Assembly (NCBI RefSeq): GCF_937980635.1
Contig: NZ_CALJPG010000034.1
Location: forward strand, 1-61,038
Length of the DNA stretch: 61,038 nucleotides
Direction of reading: 5' to 3'
From: an uncultured Campylobacter sp.
Lineage (GTDB): Bacteria; Campylobacterota; Campylobacteria; Campylobacterales; Campylobacteraceae
In this document: positions 26,394 to 35,778 of the stretch, in pieces
Position numbering within the stretch: position 1 is the first letter of the stretch
Layout: every line of letters begins with the position of its first letter
Made by a program: the position numbers and the translations under genes
The notes under the pieces: generated by a model
The model's input: the letters and a program-made list of their open reading frames with translations, nothing else
Told to the model about the DNA's origin: nothing
The model's database searches: none

Positions 26394-27344
26394 ATGAAAT
26401 TATCAAAAATTGCCGAAATTTTAAACATAGAGCTTGGCGGAGCGGACGTGGAGATCACCGCGATAAATTCGCTTCAAAACGCAAGGCAAAGCGAGCTAAG
26501 CTACTGCGATAGCGACAAAAACGAGAAATTTTTATCCGCCACCAAAGCAGCCGCCGTATTGGTAAAGTGCGGCACCGCGGTTCCAAACGGCGTGCGAGCG
26601 CTGGAGTGCGAAAATCCGCATCTAGCCTTTGCGATCTTAAGTGCGCATTTTGCTAAGCCGCTCATTCGCAGCGGCGCGCCCGCAAAGATCGCCGCCAGCG
26701 CGCAGATCGGGCAGGGCGTGCATATCGGCGTAAATTCCACGATCGGCGAGAACTGCGTCATTTTAAGCGGCGCGTATATCGGCGATGACGTGCATATTGG
26801 AAGCGGCTGCGTGATCCACGCAAACGCCGTCATCTACAACGACACGATCATTGGCGAGCGCTGCGTGATCCACGCAAACGCCGTCATCGGAAGCGACGGC
26901 TTCGGCTACGCGCACACCAAAACGGGCGAGCACGTTAAAATTTATCACAACGGCAACGTCGTGCTGCAAGACGAGGTCGAGATCGGCGCGTGCACGACGA
27001 TCGATCGCGCGGTATTCGGCTCGACGATCGTTAAGCGGGGCAGCAAGATCGACAATCTCGTTCAGATCGGGCACAACTGCGAGCTCGGGCAAAACTGCCT
27101 CATCGTCTCTCAAGTTGGGCTTGCGGGCTCGACGACGCTTGGACGCAACGTCGTGATGGGCGGACAGAGCGGCAGCGGCGGGCACGTAAGCGTGGGCGAT
27201 TTCGCTCAGATCGCGGCGCGCGGCGGCATAAGCAAGGATCTAGCGGGCGGCAAAAACTACGCAGGGCATCCGATAATGGAGCTTAGCGAGTGGTTCAAGC
27301 TACAGGCTAAGATCGTTAGATTTTTTAAAGATAAAAAGCACTAG
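26394..27344 (+). CDS. lpxD: UDP-3-O-acylglucosamine N-acyltransferase LpxD
   Basis: A 316-residue cytoplasmic trimeric acyltransferase adding the N-linked acyl chain of lipid A. An N-terminal uridine-binding domain (about 1-95) precedes a left-handed beta-helix of hexapeptide repeats (IGQGVHIGVNSTIGENCVI and onward, about 100-290). The catalytic histidine lies in IGHNCELG near 235, and SDGFGYAHTKTG near 165-176 is characteristic. A short C-terminal helix ends it. The start has AAAGGAG. There is only 31 bases between ilvH and lpxD, so it may be in the ilv transcript, an association also seen in other Campylobacter as far as I recall. Confidence 0.95.
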   Translation: MKLSKIAEILNIELGGADVEITAINSLQNARQSELSYCDSDKNEKFLSATKAAAVLVKCGTAVPNGVRALECENPHLAFAILSAHFAKPLIRSGAPAKIAASAQIGQGVHIGVNSTIGENCVILSGAYIGDDVHIGSGCVIHANAVIYNDTIIGERCVIHANAVIGSDGFGYAHTKTGEHVKIYHNGNVVLQDEVEIGACTTIDRAVFGSTIVKRGSKIDNLVQIGHNCELGQNCLIVSQVGLAGSTTLGRNVVMGGQSGSGGHVSVGDFAQIAARGGISKDLAGGKNYAGHPIMELSEWFKLQAKIVRFFKDKKH

Positions 27345-27731
27345 CCGTTTTGCCTTGGCTAACTTGCCTTGATCGGTTCGGTCGATCGGCTTGATTTGAT
27401 CGTTTTGATCGTTCGCTCTGATCGACTCCTCTAGCCAGCTCGATTTAATCGGTTCGCGTCGTTTTAGTGAAGTTCGAAACCGTCAGGCAGTTGGTGATTG
27501 TGGAGTGGTTTGCGTTGCCGTTTTGGCTTTGGTGTATTTTGTAATCGCTGCGGCGATAAATTTTGCCCTTTTATCGGCGAAATTCCGCTCACGCTATTTT
27601 TTATCGTGCGCTTGCTTTGTGGGCGCGGTAGAATTTACTCTGCTAGTTTGGGTCGCATTGCTCGCAGTCATTGCGGCCAAGCTTTACGAGCGCTTTTAAA
27701 TCAGTGAAAATTTTTAATTAAAGGAAAAACG
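27345..27731. other. Spacer with GATCG cluster and possible small membrane ORF
   Basis: From 27360 to 27460 the words GATCG, TTGATCG and GGTTCG recur about eight times in 100 bases, giving an unusual low-complexity patch just after lpxD. A GTG-initiated frame at 27505-27699 would make a 64-residue protein with two hydrophobic segments (VCVAVLALVYFVIAAAINFA, then FVGAVEFTLLVWVALLAVIAA) and a KLYERF end. Its composition suits a small membrane protein, but there is no strong ribosome site. I rate it about one in three to be real. Confidence 0.35.
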
Positions 27732-28352
27732 ATGATAGAGATGTTTTTATGCTCCTATTTTGCGGGCGCAGCGACGCTTTTTGAGGATTTCGCCGAGCAA
27801 AATATCCGCGCTAAGGAGGTGCTTTTCATCCCGACCGCCGCAAACGTAGAGGAGTACCGAGACTACGTGGACGAGGCGAAAGAGGCGTTTGCCAAAATGG
27901 GCTTTGAGATTCAAATTTTAGACGTTTCCAAAGCTAGCGAGGCCGAAGCGAAGGCAAAGATCGGCGCGGCGCAGGTGCTTTACGTAAGCGGCGGTAACAC
28001 ATTTTATCTTTTGCGCGAGCTTAAAAAGAAAGATCTAGTAGCCCTTATCGCTAGTCGCGTCCGAAGCGGCGAGCTCGTGTACGTGGGCGAGTCAGCGGGC
28101 GCGATGATCGCAGCACCCAGCGTGGACTATGCGAGCGTGATGGACAATGCGAGTGGTAGTGAATCAGTAGCAGCGCAAACCGGGCTAGATCTTGTTAAAT
28201 TCTATCCAGTAGTACACTACGGCGAGGAGCCCTTCGTGCAAAGCACGGCTGAAATTTTAAAAATCTACGGCGGCAAGCTAAATTTGGCGCCGATAAATAA
28301 TGCCGAAGCGATCGCAGTGCACGGCGATAAATTTGAAATTTTAGGGCGGTAA
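27732..28352 (+). CDS. pepE: Peptidase E-like S51 serine peptidase
   Basis: A 206-residue protein of the S51 (dipeptidase E) family, hydrolysing Asp-X dipeptides in the type enzyme. The nucleophile Ser121 is in VYVGESAGAMI. YVSGGNTFYLL near 84-94 is the family's oxyanion/strand block, and VVHYGEEP near 170 has the likely catalytic histidine. There is no signal peptide, so it is cytoplasmic. Start ATG with TAAAGGA. It is followed by mdaB at 137 bases. The family call is firm; substrate preference is inferred. Confidence 0.85.
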   Translation: MIEMFLCSYFAGAATLFEDFAEQNIRAKEVLFIPTAANVEEYRDYVDEAKEAFAKMGFEIQILDVSKASEAEAKAKIGAAQVLYVSGGNTFYLLRELKKKDLVALIASRVRSGELVYVGESAGAMIAAPSVDYASVMDNASGSESVAAQTGLDLVKFYPVVHYGEEPFVQSTAEILKIYGGKLNLAPINNAEAIAVHGDKFEILGR

Positions 28353-28489
28353 ACTCCATCGTAAAAGTAAAATTTAGTAATTAAACGCTTCGTAAAATTT
28401 ACGCTTATATTTTCGCATAGGGCTGCGAGGTGAAATTTTAACTTAGGTGCAGCGAGTCGCTAACGAATAAATTTAATCAAAGGATCAAA

Positions 28490-29068
28490 ATGAAAATATT
28501 ACTTATCAACGGCGGAGCGCCGTTTAACGGCAAAGGTGGCAAGCTAAGCAAGACGCTGCACGAGCTAGCCAAAAAGACGCTACAAGCCCTAGGGCACGAA
28601 ACGCGCGAAACTACGATACATGAGGGCTACGATATAGAGGGCGAGGTAGAAAAATTTCTATGGATGGACGCCGTGATCTGGCAGATGCCCGCGTGGTGGA
28701 TGGGCGAGCCTTGGCTAGTCAAAAAGTACGTGGACGAGGTGTTTATGGGCGGCATAGGCAAGATAGTGGCAAACGACGGGCGGCACAGTGCAAGCCCAAA
28801 CGATGGCTACGGCACAGGCGGGCTGATAAAGGGCAAATCGCACATGCTAAGCGTTACTTGGAATGCGCCGCTTCAGGCGTTTGAGAAGCCGGGCGATTTT
28901 TTCGAGGGCGTGGGCGTGGACGGCGTTTATCTGCATTTTCATAAGGCAAACGAGTTTTTAGGCACGAAAAGGCTGCCTACTTTTATGTGTAACGACGTCG
29001 TTAAAAATCCTGATGTAGAGCGTTTTATGAGAGATTACGAAGCGCATCTAAAAAGGGTTTTCGGCTAG
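28490..29068 (+). CDS. mdaB: NADPH:quinone oxidoreductase MdaB
   Basis: A 192-residue FAD-dependent, flavodoxin-fold quinone reductase that protects against oxidative stress in Helicobacter and Campylobacter. MdaB marks are the N-terminal LLINGGAPFNGKGGKLSKTL, the central WQMPAWWMGEPWLVKKYVDEVFMGG (near 63-87), the YGTGGLIKGK loop and a LSVTWNAPLQAF strand. Length is exactly that of the family. ATG follows AAAGGATC. It is distinct from the shorter oxidoreductase at 3159, which has FPLYWYS in place of WQMPAWW. Confidence 0.92.
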   Translation: MKILLINGGAPFNGKGGKLSKTLHELAKKTLQALGHETRETTIHEGYDIEGEVEKFLWMDAVIWQMPAWWMGEPWLVKKYVDEVFMGGIGKIVANDGRHSASPNDGYGTGGLIKGKSHMLSVTWNAPLQAFEKPGDFFEGVGVDGVYLHFHKANEFLGTKRLPTFMCNDVVKNPDVERFMRDYEAHLKRVFG

Positions 29069-29638
29069 CCTTGACGGACTCAAACGAGTTTATCTACTCG
29101 CAATACAGCGCTAGATGAGCTAAAGCGGATTTATAAGATCGCTTCTTAAGTTCGGATATTACGTCGTTTGTGAAATTTTAAAATAATGCCAAGCAGTACC
29201 TGTTCGAGCGCGGCTTGCGACGCGCGAGGTTTTCGCAAACGAGATTCGAGCTTTGCTCGGCTGACTGACACTGCGTGATGTGCGGGAGGTGTGAAATTTG
29301 AAGTCTTGCGGCGCGCGATTTATGCAGTCACTATATAAAATTTCATATGGCTGTCGCAGTTTCTAAGTCTGTGCGAAATAAAACTTGCGAAACGATGTGG
29401 CATTTTGCGATCGTTTTAAATTTTGCAAATGCGCTGTATTTTAGCTCGGCGCGAGATAAAATTTTACGCGGCGCACTTTTATGTGATGTACGCGTCTGGC
29501 TTGCCGTTGCTCGTTAGTGCCATGTCAGCGAATGCCTAAGCATGGATGAGCGCGATGGCTGGCTCGTGTAACTATTACCGTGTCGTTCAGTGCTGCTAGT
29601 GGCTTTAAGAGGCGCGATGTGTGTTTACAGGGGAAGAG
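29069..29638. other. Gene-free spacer
   Basis: 570 bases with no ORF of substance and several AAATTT and GAAATTTTA words. GCGCGAGG and GCGGCGCGCG stretches alternate with AT-rich ones, as in the other spacers. Nothing else was recognised. Confidence 0.4.
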
Positions 29639-30106
29639 ATGTTAAAAATCGATATGCTTAAATTCTTTCGCTCGGGCGAGTTTGCGGGCGTAAGAAGAGG
29701 CTTGAGCTGCGCGCAGATCGTCGTGATGTTTGGCCCTGCGGACGCGAGCTTTAAGAGCGCGGGGGCTGAAATTTTAAGATACGGCGCCTTTGAGTTTCAC
29801 TTTTTTCGAGACAAAATTTTTATGATTTTTTCGGATCATTTCAGAAGCGAGCCTTTAGATTTCGGCGGCGCAAGGGCGCGGCAAATCGAAATAGAGCCTT
29901 GGATATTATCGGGCTGTCCTGCTCCTATCGATCTTGCGACCGTAAAAAGCGCTTTAAATCGCGAGCGGATCGAGTATCGCGAGCTCGCAACGAATGAGGG
30001 GTTGGAGCTAAGCTTAAACAGCGGCGTTACGCTTGCGTTTGAAAGCCTGAGCGGGTTGGGCGAGCCCCGCAGCTACGAGTTTACCGCATTTTGGATAAAA
30101 TTTTAG
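29639..30106 (+). CDS. Hypothetical protein, 155 residues
   Basis: Starts at ATG 29639 behind AGGGGAAGAG; an in-frame GTG 18 bases upstream is less well placed. The product (MLKIDMLKFFRSGEFAGVRRGLSC) has no signal peptide or membrane segment. The pattern LRYGAFEFHFFRDKIFMIFSDHF (about 45-67) followed by IEIEPWIL looks like the small alpha/beta cytoplasmic proteins common in toxin-immunity clusters, where a strand gives the shape of a gene product against conditions such as GPAD. That is only an impression and no family can be named. It is isolated between a spacer and a pseudogene. Confidence 0.55.
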   Translation: MLKIDMLKFFRSGEFAGVRRGLSCAQIVVMFGPADASFKSAGAEILRYGAFEFHFFRDKIFMIFSDHFRSEPLDFGGARARQIEIEPWILSGCPAPIDLATVKSALNRERIEYRELATNEGLELSLNSGVTLAFESLSGLGEPRSYEFTAFWIKF

Positions 30107-30399
30107 TGGAATTTAAAAAGAGAAATATTTCTTTCGCGCGCTTTTTAAATTTAGCTTTTAAATTTACTCTTCGTCGAATAAAAATGAATGAAAATCCAAG
30201 CTAAATTTTGGCAGAAGTAGCGCATTGTATCGTGCACGGCGACGGAAAAACCGAGCCGCATTAATTGCAAAGGTACGATTTTAAAGATCGCGAAAGTTTG
30301 GAGCGACGCAGCTCTACTTTTCTGCCACTACGGTGCGCCAGGATAAAGCGCCGAAATAAAATTTAAACAAAAGAGGTTTGATGTTTTTTGATACAAAAT

Positions 30400-30936
30400 A
30401 TGATGAAAAAAAAGATCGCTAGCTTTAATCAGATGAATACGCTTTTAAGATGCGTGCTGCTGTTTTTTATCCTTGGCGCGGGTGCGGCGCTGTATTGTCC
30501 TACACCGCGGTGCTACCGTCTAGCCCAGAGGATTTGCAGACCATAGAGGGCGCGTCATATATGTGCAAACGAATAAGAGCAGAGGGGCTAGTTACTATAG
30601 TTAAATTTAGTGGATAGCGCGCTTAAGCAGAGGCGTTTTTCTTTAGATGTTTACGGTACACAGATAGACGGATACAAGGCCGCGATATATGAGAAAGATG
30701 TAAAAATTTGGTACCAAAGGATCGGGGGTGATACCGACCTTGTACGGCAGATCGCCCTTAAAGACGGGCAAATGGTTTTAAAATACGATTATGCTTTTGC
30801 AGCCAGATTTTATTACAATACCATATCCGATTCCTATAGAATCACATATTTAAAATGGGGCGGCGGTGCGCTTGCGCTTTTGATCGTTCAGATCGTTTTT
30901 ACTCGGATAGCGAGGAGAAAATACCGCGCCAAATGA
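30400..30936 (+). pseudogene. Broken small membrane protein, three frameshifts
   Basis: Three reading frames hold consecutive pieces of one protein. The first, from ATG 30400, is MMKKKIASFNQMNTLLRCV plus a membrane helix to about 30492. The second is VLSYTAVLPSSPEDLQTIEG to about 30560. The third is YVQTNKSRGASYYS to about 30600. The last reads LNLVDSALKQRRF and on to the stop at 30936, with a second membrane helix (GGALALLIVQIVF) and a basic tail. Each junction is a -1 shift, as if single bases were lost. The intact protein would have two membrane helices flanking about 110 extracytoplasmic residues; the family is unknown. Confidence 0.75.
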
Positions 30937-31521
30937 GGCTACTATGAAAAACCTACGAATAAAATTTAAATCGGTCGTTGCCAAATAAATTTAGGCAAAA
31001 TTTAACCCGGTAAAATTTCGGATCGGCTTGCGCGCTGATTAAATTTACGCGCTAATTGCGCCACAAAATTTAAATCTTAATTTATAGAGCGAAATCTGAA
31101 AAGTGAAATCGCGGTTTAAATTTTACTTTTTAAAATCGTTTTAAAAAAGGGCGGGTAGAGATCGGGGTTTTATCACGGAATTTTGTTTTTGGCAACTCTT
31201 GCGGGGAGCGACAGAAGCGCACGCTCTTTATTTTTTACTTGCGCGGTCAAGTCGGTGCTTTAAAATTTACTCGCCTTGGAATATCAATTTGACTGTCGAT
31301 GTAAGCTTAGTCGCAAACTCATACTTTAAAATTTAGCTGTAGTGAAATGGCAGTGCAGCTTAAGCGTAAATTTTATCGTTGTGCCTAAGTTTTACTTCGA
31401 CGTCATGCGCGATAAATTTATAAAATTTCACGCTGTGCAGCGCAAGAAAAATTGGTCTGTAAATTTCTCAAATAGGCGTAAAAATTTAGCCCAAAATTAG
31501 GGCCAAATTTCACGCGCTTTC
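30937..31521. other. AT-rich gene-free spacer
   Basis: 585 bases between the pseudogene and the 3' end of proS. Dense in TAAATTT and AAAATTT words and without any ORF of interest. No hairpin with a T-tract was found for proS. Confidence 0.4.
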
Positions 31522-33240
31522 TTAATTTTTCTCGATTAATTTTTTCTCTATAAATTTTAAAATTTCATCCGCGCTTACACTCTCGCGCTTTAAACCTGCG
31601 CGAGTGATGAACTCGACGCTTCCCTCCGCTAGGGCTTTGCCCGCAAGCACCGCGTACGGAAAGCCTATCAGCTCGAAGTCGTTCATTTTCACGCCGAAGC
31701 GCTCCGCGCGATCGTCCAGTAGTACGCGGATGCCGCGCTCGTGGCACTGCTCGTATAGTTTTTCGGCAAATTCTACCGCCGCCGCGTCTTTGTGATTTGA
31801 GATGATGATCTCAAGCTCGAAAGGCGCCAGCTCGCGCGGCCACACGCAGCCTCTCTCATCGTGGCTGCTTTCGATCGCCACGGCGATTAGGCGGCTTGCG
31901 CCGATGCCGTAGCAGCCCATGTAAAACGCACGAGCCTTGCCGTTTGCGTCCAAAAATCGCGCTCCCATCGGCTCCGAATATCGCGTGCCGAGCTGAAAGA
32001 TATGGCCCACCTCGATGCCTTTTGTGATGCTAAGCTCGCTGCCGCAGCACGGACACGCATCGCCCGCGCCCACGGCGGCGAGATCCGCAAAGCGCGATTC
32101 GTTAAAATTTATCACGCTAGCGCCCACGTAGTGGTAATCCGGCTCGTTTGCGCCCGCGATCATCTCGCGCGCTCCTTTTAGCTCGGCATCGATATAAAAT
32201 TTAGCTCCCTCGCCGAGCCCGAAAGGTCCGCAAAAGCCCGCCGTAAAGCCAGCTCGCGCGATCTCCTCCTCGCCGGCATCGACTAGCTCAAGCGCGCCGC
32301 AGGCGTTTTGCGCTTTAGTCTCTTGCAGCTCGTCGCAGCCGCGGATAAAAAACGCTACGATCTCGCTGCGATCCTCGTATAGCGCTTTTTTGATCACTGC
32401 CTTGATGGTGTAGAATTTATCCACTTTGAAAAATTCTGCCACCGCGTCGATCGTTTTCATCGCGGGGGTTTTAAATTTCATCATGCCGTCGGTCTCGGGC
32501 GCGGCGGCGTTCGTGGTTTTGGGCGCGCGGCGCGCAGCCTCGATATTTGCGGCATACTCGCAGCGCTTGCACACGACGATATCGTCCTCGCCGTTATCCG
32601 CTAGCACCATAAACTCTTTGCTGCCGCTGCCGCCGATCGCGCCGCTGTCCGCATCGACCGCGCGGAAATTTAACCCCAGTCGCGTAAAAATTCTCGAGTA
32701 CGCCTGCCTCATCACCTCAAACTCGCGCTTCATATCCGCAGCGTCCGCGTGGAAGCTATAGGCGTCCTTCATCGTAAACTCGCGTCCGCGCAGAAGCCCA
32801 AATCGAGGGCGCGCCTCGTCGCGGAATTTCGTATTGATCTGATAGATATTTAGCGGCAGCTGCTTGTAGCTTGTGATCTTATCCGCTACCATCAAAACCG
32901 CTGCTTCCTCGTTGGTAGGGCTTAGCACGAAGTCGTTATCCTTGCGGTCTTTGAAGCGCAGCAGCTCCTTGCCGTATTTGGCGTAGCGGCCGCTTTTTTT
33001 CCACGCATCCGCGGACGTCACGACGCTAAAAGAAACCTCTTGCGCGCCCGCAGCGTCCATCTCCTGCCTGATGACGGCGCAGATCCGCTCTAGCACTATC
33101 TTTCCTAGCGGCAAAAAATTATAAAGCCCGCTGCCCAGCTGCTCGATAAATCCCGCGCGGATCAAAAGCGCGTGGCTAGGTAGTACCGCGTCTCTAGGGG
33201 CCTCTTTTAGGCTCGGAGCGAAAAGCTTGCTAAATTTCAT
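31522..33240 (-). CDS. proS: Prolyl-tRNA synthetase
   Basis: A 572-residue class II synthetase of bacterial type. Motif 2 region FRDEARPRFGLLRGREFTMKDAYSFH is near 138-163, and LSPTNEEAAVLMV near 105-117 is the ProRS-specific TXE-type loop. The editing insertion domain (about 225-380) separates it from motif 3 (YGIGASRLIAVAIE near 440) and a C-terminal anticodon domain. The ATG at 33240 with AAGGACAG is preferred over an upstream start. It overlaps the end of hemA by 11 bases, so it is the last gene of the prenyl synthase-hemA-proS operon, an order also found in C. jejuni. Confidence 0.97.
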   Translation of the reverse strand: MKFSKLFAPSLKEAPRDAVLPSHALLIRAGFIEQLGSGLYNFLPLGKIVLERICAVIRQEMDAAGAQEVSFSVVTSADAWKKSGRYAKYGKELLRFKDRKDNDFVLSPTNEEAAVLMVADKITSYKQLPLNIYQINTKFRDEARPRFGLLRGREFTMKDAYSFHADAADMKREFEVMRQAYSRIFTRLGLNFRAVDADSGAIGGSGSKEFMVLADNGEDDIVVCKRCEYAANIEAARRAPKTTNAAAPETDGMMKFKTPAMKTIDAVAEFFKVDKFYTIKAVIKKALYEDRSEIVAFFIRGCDELQETKAQNACGALELVDAGEEEIARAGFTAGFCGPFGLGEGAKFYIDAELKGAREMIAGANEPDYHYVGASVINFNESRFADLAAVGAGDACPCCGSELSITKGIEVGHIFQLGTRYSEPMGARFLDANGKARAFYMGCYGIGASRLIAVAIESSHDERGCVWPRELAPFELEIIISNHKDAAAVEFAEKLYEQCHERGIRVLLDDRAERFGVKMNDFELIGFPYAVLAGKALAEGSVEFITRAGLKRESVSADEILKFIEKKLIEKN

Positions 33241-34786
33241 TCTGTCTGTCCTTTTTCTCATTTTCTTGATTTAAAAATTTTTCGTAGTTTTCTTGCAGTT
33301 CAAAAATTTCGACCAGCGCATTTACCGTGCCGTCAGCATCGTCCGCTTCGCCAAGGTTTTTTAAATTTACCGTCGGAGCGTGCAAAAACGCTTTAAAAAC
33401 CTGATGAATTAACTTGCGCGCCTCCTCTGCATCGCTGTGCTTTAGATAGCCCTTTTTAAGCGCCTTGGCTAGCTCTAGCTCGGCTACTTGTTTAGCGCTT
33501 TGGCGCAAAGCCTTGATGATCGGCGTGGATGCCGCCGCCCTCAGCCATTTGAAAAACTCGTTCGTGCATTTCGCCACGATCGAGTAAGCGATCTGCGCCT
33601 GCTCCTCGCGAAGCAGTAAATTTTTCTTTACGATCTCTTCCAGATCATCGACGCTATAAACCTCGACGTCCTCGCTTTGGCTAAGCTCCACGTCGCGTGG
33701 CACGGCTATATCGAAAAAATATCGCTTAAAGTTTTTGGGCTCAATCAAACTATCGGTAATGATCGGCTCCTGCGAGCCCGTAGCGCTGAAAAATAGGCTA
33801 TTTACGTTAAGATATTTTTTGAGATTATCAAGACTATCGATTTTAATGCGGGATTGCGCCTGCGCGGAGGAATTCGCGAAGGCGGTGGAATTTTTATCGT
33901 CCTTGGGATTTTCGCCTGCTATGTGAGATTTATTGCCGTCTGCAAAAATCTCTTTATTAAAATTTACGCCGTCTTTGGAATTTTGTTTTTGCGCGATATT
34001 TTCGCCCGCGAAATTCGCGACATTTCCGGAATTTAAGCCGTCTGAATTATTTTCTGCGCCGGGATTTTCATCCGCGCAATCTTTCGCATCCAAGGAATTC
34101 TCCCCAAGCAACGAGGCGGCTAGCCTCTGCGCGCCGGCTAAATTTCGATTTAAGATCGTGATATTTGCGCCGTTTGCGAGCAGGTGTTTGCACGCTAGCT
34201 CGCTCATCTCCCCAGCGCCCACTACTACGGCGTTTACGCCTTGCAAGGAGCCCAGCCTGTCTTTTGCCATTGCCACGGCGACGCTTGAGACCGAGATTGG
34301 ATTTTTTGAAATTTCGGTTTGGTTGCGGATGCGCGCCGCGCACTTTAGCGCTTCATCTATGGCTTTTGCGATTTGAGCGCCGGCGCGAGCGTTTTGCATC
34401 GCGAATTTATAGGCGTCTTTGAGCTGACCTACGATCTGTGTTTCGCCCACTACGAGGCTATCAAGAGATGCTGCGACGGCGAAAAGGTGGTGTATCGCGC
34501 CGCGATCCTCATATATGTCGGCTAGGTTTTGCAGCTCTTCAAAGCTCACGCCGCTAATGCGCGAAAGTGCCAAAAGCACGAATTTTTGCGCTTCGCCAAA
34601 GTCGTTTACGACGGTAAAAATTTCAACGCGGTTGCAGGTGCTAAGCACCAAACACTCCTCTATCGCGGAGTTTGAAGCTAAAAGGCGCAAAATTTCTTTC
34701 TTACGTACATCGTTTGAAAACGAAAGTTTCTCGCGCACCGTGATGTCCGTGTTTTTGTGGGTGAAGCTCACGCTCATATACGCCAT
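33230..34786 (-). CDS. hemA: Glutamyl-tRNA reductase with ~90-residue low-complexity insertion
   Basis: A 518-residue enzyme reducing glutamyl-tRNA to glutamate semialdehyde, the first step of haem synthesis. The catalytic Cys51 is in LSTCNRVEIF, after SFTHKNTDITVREKLSFS. The helical spine and NADPH domain (VVVGAGEMSELACKHL near 190) follow. The family is about 420-435 residues; here about 222-312 is an extra N/D/S/K-rich stretch (ENPGAENNSDGLNSGNV and similar) that ends before KIDSLDNLKKYL. It falls in the loop of the NADPH domain, so the core should still fold. The start ATG overlaps the upstream stop by one base (TGATG) behind a GGGAG site. Confidence 0.95.
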   Translation of the reverse strand: MAYMSVSFTHKNTDITVREKLSFSNDVRKKEILRLLASNSAIEECLVLSTCNRVEIFTVVNDFGEAQKFVLLALSRISGVSFEELQNLADIYEDRGAIHHLFAVAASLDSLVVGETQIVGQLKDAYKFAMQNARAGAQIAKAIDEALKCAARIRNQTEISKNPISVSSVAVAMAKDRLGSLQGVNAVVVGAGEMSELACKHLLANGANITILNRNLAGAQRLAASLLGENSLDAKDCADENPGAENNSDGLNSGNVANFAGENIAQKQNSKDGVNFNKEIFADGNKSHIAGENPKDDKNSTAFANSSAQAQSRIKIDSLDNLKKYLNVNSLFFSATGSQEPIITDSLIEPKNFKRYFFDIAVPRDVELSQSEDVEVYSVDDLEEIVKKNLLLREEQAQIAYSIVAKCTNEFFKWLRAAASTPIIKALRQSAKQVAELELAKALKKGYLKHSDAEEARKLIHQVFKAFLHAPTVNLKNLGEADDADGTVNALVEIFELQENYEKFLNQENEKKDRQNEI

Positions 34787-35778
34787 CAAAACTCCCTATC
34801 TATCATATCTCGCACGATTTGCTCCAGCTTGTCGTTTTTAAATTCCGCCACGGCTTCAAGCGCCTTTTGCCCGTAGGCGCGAGCTTCGTTTATACAGCGC
34901 TCGATGATGCCGTGTTCGCTAAGCTTTGCCTTGATCCATGAAATTTCGCTCTGGCAAAGCTGCTTTTTAAAAAACGATTTTAGCTTTTGCCGCTGCGCAT
35001 CATCTAAATTTTCGTATAAATAGATGTAGGGCAGGGTGGTTTTGCCCTCCGCAAAATCACTAAGGCTCGGCTTACCCAGCGCTTCTGAGCTTTGTGTCAC
35101 GTCTAAAATATCGTCGATGATCTGAAACGCAAGCCCCAAATTTTTGCCGTATTCGCCGAATTTTGCGCTCGCGCTTGAAATTTTATCATGATCTTTCGCG
35201 GCGCTTGGAATTTCGACCTCGTTTTTTGCGCAGCTCATATATGAAATTTCGCCGCGATTTTCTGCGCCGCCGAATTTCAAAAAAGCCCCGCAGCGCGCGA
35301 CTTCCTCTATGAGAGCCGAGGTTTTTAGATAGATCATCTGCAGATATTTGCTCGCATCGTCGTTGAAATCATTGCTTAAGCTCACGTCCATCAGCTCGCC
35401 CACTGCGAGCTTCGTGACGGCGCCCGAAAGCGCGGCAGCGATACGGCTTTCAAATTTAGAAAGCTCGAAGTATGCCTTGGAATAGAGTATGTCGCCCAGC
35501 ATCACGGCGTTTTTGGAGCCGTAAGTGGCGTTGATCGAGGGTTTGCCGCGGCGCACAGAGCTTTCGTCGATGACGTCGTCGTGCAGCAGGCTTGCGGCTT
35601 GAATGAGCTCGATGATCGCGCACAGACGCAGCGATTTTTCATCCTTTTGCGCGATGTTTAGCAGCAGCTTGGAGCGCAGTTTTTTGCCTGGGCTTAGCTT
35701 ATCAAACATCTCGCTAGCGGGCTCGTAGCCGCAGTCTGCGATGAAGTTTTTCATAATTAAATCGATTTGATCTTGCAT
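34786..35778 (-). CDS. Polyprenyl diphosphate synthase with short insertion
   Basis: A 330-residue trans-prenyltransferase making the polyprenyl side chain of menaquinone or a shorter isoprenoid. The first aspartate motif is LLHDDVIDESSVRRG (65-79) and the second QIIDDILDVTQ (219-229). The bulky residues before the first motif (IELIQAASLL) suggest a long-chain product. C. jejuni's equivalent is about 297 residues; the extra 35 lie at about 172-206 (AENRGEISYMSCAKNEVEIPSAAK) and are coded by AAATTT/GGAATTTC words. It starts at the stop codon of the DUF2018 gene and runs into hemA with a one-base overlap. Confidence 0.9.
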   Translation of the reverse strand: MQDQIDLIMKNFIADCGYEPASEMFDKLSPGKKLRSKLLLNIAQKDEKSLRLCAIIELIQAASLLHDDVIDESSVRRGKPSINATYGSKNAVMLGDILYSKAYFELSKFESRIAAALSGAVTKLAVGELMDVSLSNDFNDDASKYLQMIYLKTSALIEEVARCGAFLKFGGAENRGEISYMSCAKNEVEIPSAAKDHDKISSASAKFGEYGKNLGLAFQIIDDILDVTQSSEALGKPSLSDFAEGKTTLPYIYLYENLDDAQRQKLKSFFKKQLCQSEISWIKAKLSEHGIIERCINEARAYGQKALEAVAEFKNDKLEQIVRDMIDREF

